A DNA stretch of 64,000 nucleotides from Halomonas sp. SpR1. GTDB lineage: Bacteria; Pseudomonadota; Gammaproteobacteria; Pseudomonadales; Halomonadaceae. Positions 59,688 to 64,000 of this stretch are shown in pieces. Every line of letters begins with the position of its first letter. Within the stretch, counting starts at the first letter, position 1. The position numbers and the translations under genes are program-made. The notes under the pieces are model-generated. The model was not told the DNA's origin, did no database searches, and saw only the letters and a program-made list of their open reading frames with translations. The DNA lies in NCBI RefSeq assembly GCF_031010175.1, contig NZ_JAUAMB010000024.1, positions 1 through 64,000 of the forward strand, read 5' to 3'.

Positions 59688-60938
59688 CTAGTGGGCCACA
59701 CCGGCAGCGCCGTGTTCGTCAATCAGCGCACCGCTATGGAAGCGGAACATGGAGAACGGCTCGGCAATGGGGTGCATTTCCCCCTTGGCCAGACTGGCAG
59801 CGAACACATGCCCCGAGCCTGGGGTGGCTTTGAAGCCACCGGTGCCCCAGCCGCAGTTGAAGTAGAGGCCTTTCACCGGCGTTTTGGAGATAATCGGGCA
59901 GGCGTCCGGGCAGGTATCCACGATGCCGCCCCACTGGCGGTTCATACGCACCCGAGAGAAGATCGGGAACATCTCAACGATCGCCTGGAGCGTGTGCTCC
60001 ACGGTGGGATAGCTGCCACGCTGACCATAGCCGTTATAGCCGTCGATACCCGCGCCGATCACTAGGTCGCCCTTATCGGACTGGCTGATATAGCCATGCA
60101 CCTGGTTGGACATCACCACGGTATCGAGCACTGGCTTGATCGGCTCAGACACAAGTGCCTGCAGCGGATGGGATTCAATAGGCAGCTTAAAGCCCGCCAT
60201 GTTGGCTAGCACCCCGGAATTACCGGCAGCGACGCAACCCACCGTTTTGGCCTCAATATCGCCGCGATTGGTGTGCACGCCATAAACTCGACCGTCACGG
60301 ATCTTGAAACCAGTGACTTCGGTCTGCTGCAGGATATCCACCCCATGGGCATCGGCGCCCCGAGCATAGCCCCAGGCCACGGCGTCGTGGCGCGCCACAC
60401 CGGCTTGAGGTTGCCAGGACGCGCCCATTACCGGGTAACGGGCGTTGGTTGAACAGTCCATGATTGGCACCAGCTCCTGCACACCACGGGCGTCCAGTAC
60501 CTCGCCGTAGATACCGTTCAAGCGATTGGCATTCACCCGGCGCTGGATATCGCGCATGTCCTGCAGGGTATGCCCCAGGTTAAGAACGCCGCGTTGGGAG
60601 AACATGACGTTGTAGTTAAGATCCTGGGAAAGCCCTTCCCACAGTTTCATGGCATGTTCGTAAAGGGCAGCCGCCTCATCCCACAAATAGTTGGAACGCA
60701 CGATGGTGGTATTACGGGCGGTATTGCCCCCGCCCAGCCAGCCTTTCTCAATCACCGCTACGTTCTTGACACCGAACTCTTTCGCCAAGTAGTAGGCCGT
60801 TGCCAAGCCGTGTCCGCCCCCGCCAACGATGATCACATCGTACTGCTTCTTAGGTGTGGGATTACGCCACTGGCGCTCCCAGTTCTCATGGTGGCTCAGC
60901 GCGTGCTTGACCAGGCCGAAGCCGGAATAACGTTGCAT
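59688..60938 (-). CDS. soxB: Sarcosine oxidase beta subunit SoxB
   Basis: The 416-residue FAD subunit oxidises sarcosine to glycine, hydrogen peroxide and a one-carbon unit. The FAD motif [14 protein letters not shown] is at about 37, and [12 protein letters not shown] near 72 contains residues near the flavin. ATG 60938 follows GAGGCCCCCT; the 24-codon extension overlaps glyA and is rejected. It lies 13 bases after glyA. Confidence 0.95.
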   Translation of the reverse strand: MQRYSGFGLVKHALSHHENWERQWRNPTPKKQYDVIIVGGGGHGLATAYYLAKEFGVKNVAVIEKGWLGGGNTARNTTIVRSNYLWDEAAALYEHAMKLWEGLSQDLNYNVMFSQRGVLNLGHTLQDMRDIQRRVNANRLNGIYGEVLDARGVQELVPIMDCSTNARYPVMGASWQPQAGVARHDAVAWGYARGADAHGVDILQQTEVTGFKIRDGRVYGVHTNRGDIEAKTVGCVAAGNSGVLANMAGFKLPIESHPLQALVSEPIKPVLDTVVMSNQVHGYISQSDKGDLVIGAGIDGYNGYGQRGSYPTVEHTLQAIVEMFPIFSRVRMNRQWGGIVDTCPDACPIISKTPVKGLYFNCGWGTGGFKATPGSGHVFAASLAKGEMHPIAEPFSMFRFHSGALIDEHGAAGVAH

Positions 60939-60951
60939 AGGGGGCCTCCTC

Positions 60952-62265
60952 TCACGCAATGGATTCGACGGCTTCAGCGGCGGACTCAGCGTAGACGGGA
61001 TGCAGGGCACACACGTCGGTCACCTTGGCCTGCACCTCGGCTTCAATGGAAGTTGTATCGTTGCCTGCGGCCAGCTCATCCAGGATGTCGCATATCCAAC
61101 CCGCCAGATCGCTACACTCCTCGGCATCGAAGCCGCGGGTGGTGACCGCTGGGGTTCCAATACGCAGGCCAGACGTCACAAAGGGGCTTTGCGGGTCGTT
61201 GGGCACTGTGTTTTTGTTGACCGTGATATGCGCGCGGCCAAGGGCTGCATCCGCATCTTTACCGGTAATGCCCTGGCGGATAAGCGAAACCAGAAAGAGG
61301 TGGTCGTCGGTGCCGCCAGAGACCACATCATAGCCGCGCTCCATAAACACTTTGGCCATGGCCTGGGCGTTATCAATTACCTGCTGCTGGTAGCGCACAA
61401 ACTCCTGGTTCATGGCCTCCTTAAACGCCACCGCCTTAGCGGCGATCACGTGCATCAAGGGGCCACCCTGCTGGCCTGGGAAAACCGCGCCATTAAGCTT
61501 TTTATACAGCGCTTCGTCGCCATGAGCGGAGAGAATCAAACCACCCCGTGGGCCACGCAGCGTTTTATGGGTGGTGGTGGTGACCACATGAGCGTAAGGG
61601 AGCGGGCTCGGATAGAGACCAGCGGCCACCAGGCCAGCGACGTGGGCCATATCGACCATCAACCAAGCACCTACCTCATCGGCGATGGCACGAAAACGCC
61701 GCCAGTCCACCACGCGAGAGTAAGCGGAGAAGCCCGCAATGATCATCTTCGGCTGGTGTTCGCGAGCCAAGCGCTCAACTTCTTCGTAATCGATCTCGCC
61801 GGTTTCAGGCTTGAGGCCATACTGTACGGCGTTGTAGTGCTTGCCCGAAAAGTTGGGTGCAGCGCCGTGGGTTAAGTGACCACCGTGGGCTAGGCTCATA
61901 CCCAACACGGTATCGCCTGGAGACACCAGGGCCATGAACACAGCGGCATTGGCCTGGGCACCGGAATGCGGCTGTACATTGGCATAATTGGCACTAAACA
62001 GATTACAGGCGCGCTCAATGGCTAGGGCCTCAACCTTGTCAACGAACTCACAGCCACCGTAGTAGCGACGCCCCGGATAGCCTTCTGCATACTTATTGGT
62101 CAGCTGCGTACCCTGCGCTTCCATAACAAGTTTGCTGGTGTAATTTTCGGAGGCGATTAATTCAATATGCGCTTCTTGGCGTACGGTTTCTTCAGCAATT
62201 GCTTCAGCGAGCAAAGCGTCGTAATTGGCCAACCGTGCATTGGGGGAAAAATTATTCTGAAGCAT
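60952..62265 (-). CDS. glyA: Serine hydroxymethyltransferase GlyA (sarcosine-operon copy)
   Basis: GlyA condenses glycine with methylene-tetrahydrofolate to make serine. The 437-residue protein has the PLP-lysine segment [14 protein letters not shown] near 230 and the ENYTSKLV and [10 protein letters not shown] substrate-site strings. ATG 62265 follows GAGGAGGCGGTA. As the first gene before soxBDAG it is a dedicated catabolic copy; a second housekeeping glyA is expected elsewhere. I found no glycine riboswitch in its leader. Confidence 0.95.
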   Translation of the reverse strand: MLQNNFSPNARLANYDALLAEAIAEETVRQEAHIELIASENYTSKLVMEAQGTQLTNKYAEGYPGRRYYGGCEFVDKVEALAIERACNLFSANYANVQPHSGAQANAAVFMALVSPGDTVLGMSLAHGGHLTHGAAPNFSGKHYNAVQYGLKPETGEIDYEEVERLAREHQPKMIIAGFSAYSRVVDWRRFRAIADEVGAWLMVDMAHVAGLVAAGLYPSPLPYAHVVTTTTHKTLRGPRGGLILSAHGDEALYKKLNGAVFPGQQGGPLMHVIAAKAVAFKEAMNQEFVRYQQQVIDNAQAMAKVFMERGYDVVSGGTDDHLFLVSLIRQGITGKDADAALGRAHITVNKNTVPNDPQSPFVTSGLRIGTPAVTTRGFDAEECSDLAGWICDILDELAAGNDTTSIEAEVQAKVTDVCALHPVYAESAAEAVESIA

Positions 62266-62461
62266 TACCGCCTCCTCATTAGTCACTTTGTTATTAAGTG
62301 CTCGACATACTCTTTAATGCTGATAAACCCAGGTCGCTTTCAACCAAAGTCCCTATCAACGCGTTGTTACCGCGATACTATCGTTGGCCTCTGAGTCCAA
62401 GATGCTTGCCGACGTCACCACGCGATGCATTTGCGACATCGGCAACATTTAGAAAGCAAAG

Positions 62462-62491
62462 CGCCCTTTACGGCAATAACCATAAAGGGCG
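62462..62491 (-). terminator. Stem-loop after gbcB
   Basis: CGCCCTTTA and TAAAGGGCG form a 9-bp stem with a 12-base loop, 34 bases beyond the gbcB stop. On the minus strand CTTTGCTTTC follows, a broken T-run, so it is a moderate intrinsic terminator. The rest of the gap to glyA shows no gene. Confidence 0.6.
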
Positions 62492-62524
62492 TTTAATGAT
62501 GGCTATTAAAGACAACAGCTAGTG

Positions 62525-63631
62525 CTAAAAATCCACGATCAAATCGCCTTTAGGACGGCTGCAGCAAGACAGGATATAGCCTTCTTCGACATCCTCGTCC
62601 GTGATACCGCCGTTATGCTCCATTTCTACTTCACCCGACTTAAGTGCTACCCGGCAGGTACCGCATATCCCCATACCACAGGCCTTGGGGATATGCAGAC
62701 CAAGCTTGGCTGCCGCCGCATGCACGGTCTCACCCGGCTGAATACGCACACTTTTCCCTGAAGATGCAAACTCGATGCTGTACAAATCACTGCTGTCGAT
62801 ATTTTCGGCCTCGACTTCTGCCTGCTCGACCTGCTCAAGAACATCCTCACGAACATCGACTGGCGTGGCGCCAAACGACTCTTCATGGTAATGACTCATG
62901 TCAAAGTTGTAGCTTTTCAGAATATTCTTGATGGCGTTCATGTACGGGGTAGGGCCGCAACAAAAGATCTCCCTTTCCATGAAGTCTGGCACTATCAGCT
63001 CGAACAGCGGCTGGGTAAGGTAACCCCGGTAGCCTGCCCAGGCTTCACCAATATCCTCCTTGTTCTCGCAAATGATATGCAGCTTGAACTCAGGGATGCG
63101 CGAAAACATATGCACCAGCTCCCGATGATAAATGACATCGCGAGGAGCCCGGGCGCTGTGAACGAACTCAACGTCGACAGCGGCGTTGGTATCAAACAGC
63201 CAGCGCGTCATGGACATCACCGGCGTAATGCCCACACCACCAGAGAGAAACAGCACTTTCTCGGCCGGAAAGTCGATAGAGTTAAAGTTACCTACCGGCC
63301 CGTGCACCGCCAGTTCGTCGCCCACCTTTAAATTGGCATGCAGCCAATTGGATACCTTCCCTCCCGGCACTTGCTTAACGGTGATCGAAAAGCTGTAAGG
63401 GATGGAGGGGGAGCTGGAAATCGTATAGGACCGCATGATCGGCTGGTGATCGATCTCAAGCTCCAGCGTCACAAACTGACCGGGCTTAAAGAAAAACAAT
63501 ACAGGCTGCTCGGCCATAAAACAGAACGTGCGTACATCCTGGGTTTCCTGGATCACCTTGACGCAACGTACCTGATGACGACCGTTGGTCCAGGTTTGGG
63601 TCGTGACCGGATTGAAGTAGTTAGTTGTCAT
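62525..63631 (-). CDS. gbcB: Glycine betaine demethylase reductase subunit GbcB
   Basis: GbcB transfers electrons from NAD(P)H to the Rieske oxygenase GbcA, which removes one methyl from glycine betaine. The 368-residue protein has a flavin-binding domain (RSYTISSSP near 70), a nucleotide-binding domain (FCCGPTPYM near 230) and a C-terminal 2Fe-2S ferredoxin domain (CGMGICGTCRV near 325). ATG 63631 (MTTNYFNPVTTQTW) follows AGAGGCG and matches the N terminus typical of GbcB. GbcA is not in the window; it may start at the right edge. Confidence 0.93.
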   Translation of the reverse strand: MTTNYFNPVTTQTWTNGRHQVRCVKVIQETQDVRTFCFMAEQPVLFFFKPGQFVTLELEIDHQPIMRSYTISSSPSIPYSFSITVKQVPGGKVSNWLHANLKVGDELAVHGPVGNFNSIDFPAEKVLFLSGGVGITPVMSMTRWLFDTNAAVDVEFVHSARAPRDVIYHRELVHMFSRIPEFKLHIICENKEDIGEAWAGYRGYLTQPLFELIVPDFMEREIFCCGPTPYMNAIKNILKSYNFDMSHYHEESFGATPVDVREDVLEQVEQAEVEAENIDSSDLYSIEFASSGKSVRIQPGETVHAAAAKLGLHIPKACGMGICGTCRVALKSGEVEMEHNGGITDEDVEEGYILSCCSRPKGDLIVDF

Positions 63632-63992
63632 TATCGCCTCTGCCTGACCAGCCTTCATCGCTATGCATCACCGAACCGTCTTCTTTCAACGGTCAGCACC
63701 TTTGATCTGCATTCTGGGGACGCGCCTCTTAGCCGACTTGCCTGACAGCGACTCGCACTTACCTCGTGCCACTCTTTATCGTTTAGAAATCACTTTTTTA
63801 GTCGCCACTACGCCACCTAATGTCGCGGGCAGATAATTGGCAGGGAGGAGCCTGCAACACAATCTTTCACTGACGTCAGACCGCATTTGAATAAAACGCC
63901 AGGTTACGCAACAGAACAACAAGATAAACAATCTTGACTAATGGCCGACTCGCAGCCCTGAGGGGGAAGCGGTGGTTTACGAGGATACTGGT
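63632..63992. promoter_or_regulatory. Control region upstream of gbcB
   Basis: About 360 bases without a convincing gene separate gbcB from a possible divergent start at the right edge. CTGACGTCAG at 63870-63879 is a perfect 10-base palindrome and a possible operator. No other feature stands out. Confidence 0.4.
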
Positions 63993-64000
63993 ATGGAAAA
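63993..64000 (+). CDS. Possible start of a divergent gene, cut by the window edge
   Basis: ATGGAAAA at the very end follows GAGGATACTGGT, a plausible ribosome binding site. Divergence from gbcB makes gbcA a natural candidate, but only two codons are visible. Confidence 0.35.

Noticed and set aside
61000..61875. 291-codon plus-strand frame inside glyA
   Set aside because: It is antisense to catalytic parts of GlyA with no recognisable domain.
62266..62461. Possible glycine riboswitch upstream of glyA
   Set aside because: I looked for the paired aptamer consensus in the leader and saw no matching conserved core or tandem arrangement.

Overview
The window looks like chromosomal DNA of a moderately halophilic gammaproteobacterium of the Halomonas/Halomonadaceae type. 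This is inferred from protein character, moderate-to-high GC, nearly gap-free operons and a complete glycine-betaine/sarcosine catabolic block. No rRNA, tRNA or CRISPR array was seen.

Region 1 (about 1-14.7 kb) is a nicotinate (niacin) degradation locus of the maleamate type. One minus-strand operon carries nicA, a haem-bearing nicB, a small membrane protein, a Na+/solute symporter and nicX. The plus-strand operon nicC-nicD-nicE-nicF diverges from it, followed by the MarR regulator nicR and by a second, complete molybdopterin subunit (nicB2) with an XdhC-type maturation protein. The pathway runs nicotinate to 6-hydroxynicotinate (NicAB), 2,5-dihydroxypyridine (NicC), N-formylmaleamate (NicX), maleamate (NicD), maleate (NicF) and fumarate (NicE). 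The molybdenum subunit appears to be shared between two unequal NicB-like proteins. A chemoreceptor follows at 14.8 kb.

Region 2 (16.9-35.7 kb) is mostly ordinary metabolism: katG, an aldo/keto reductase, an MsbA-type ABC exporter, pntAB, a TRAP transporter operon with three catabolic genes of unknown substrate plus a LysR regulator, a LysR/agmatinase-family pair, and metY.

Region 3 (35.8-48.7 kb) is the most interesting. A two-gene AT-rich insert encodes an ATPase and an adenosine-deaminase-like protein that match a RADAR anti-phage system (rdrA-rdrB). On one side lies a decayed, internally deleted copy of folE2 plus a CobW-family GTPase gene. On the other side lie IS3-family transposase debris and then the intact folE2-cobW pair. 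The intact copy starts a zinc-starvation cluster: a zinc-finger-less dksA, folE2, a COG0523 GTPase, a DUF1826 gene, znuB (frameshifted as given), znuC and znuA, with a Zur-box-like palindrome between znuC and znuA.

Region 4 (48.7-64 kb) carries an unknown membrane protein, ccoG, a MocR-type regulator, and a run of genes for betaine-derived one-carbon metabolism: sdaA, purU, soxG, soxA, soxD, soxB, glyA and gbcB. Together these can carry dimethylglycine/sarcosine-level intermediates through glycine and serine to pyruvate, with PurU recycling formyl-tetrahydrofolate.
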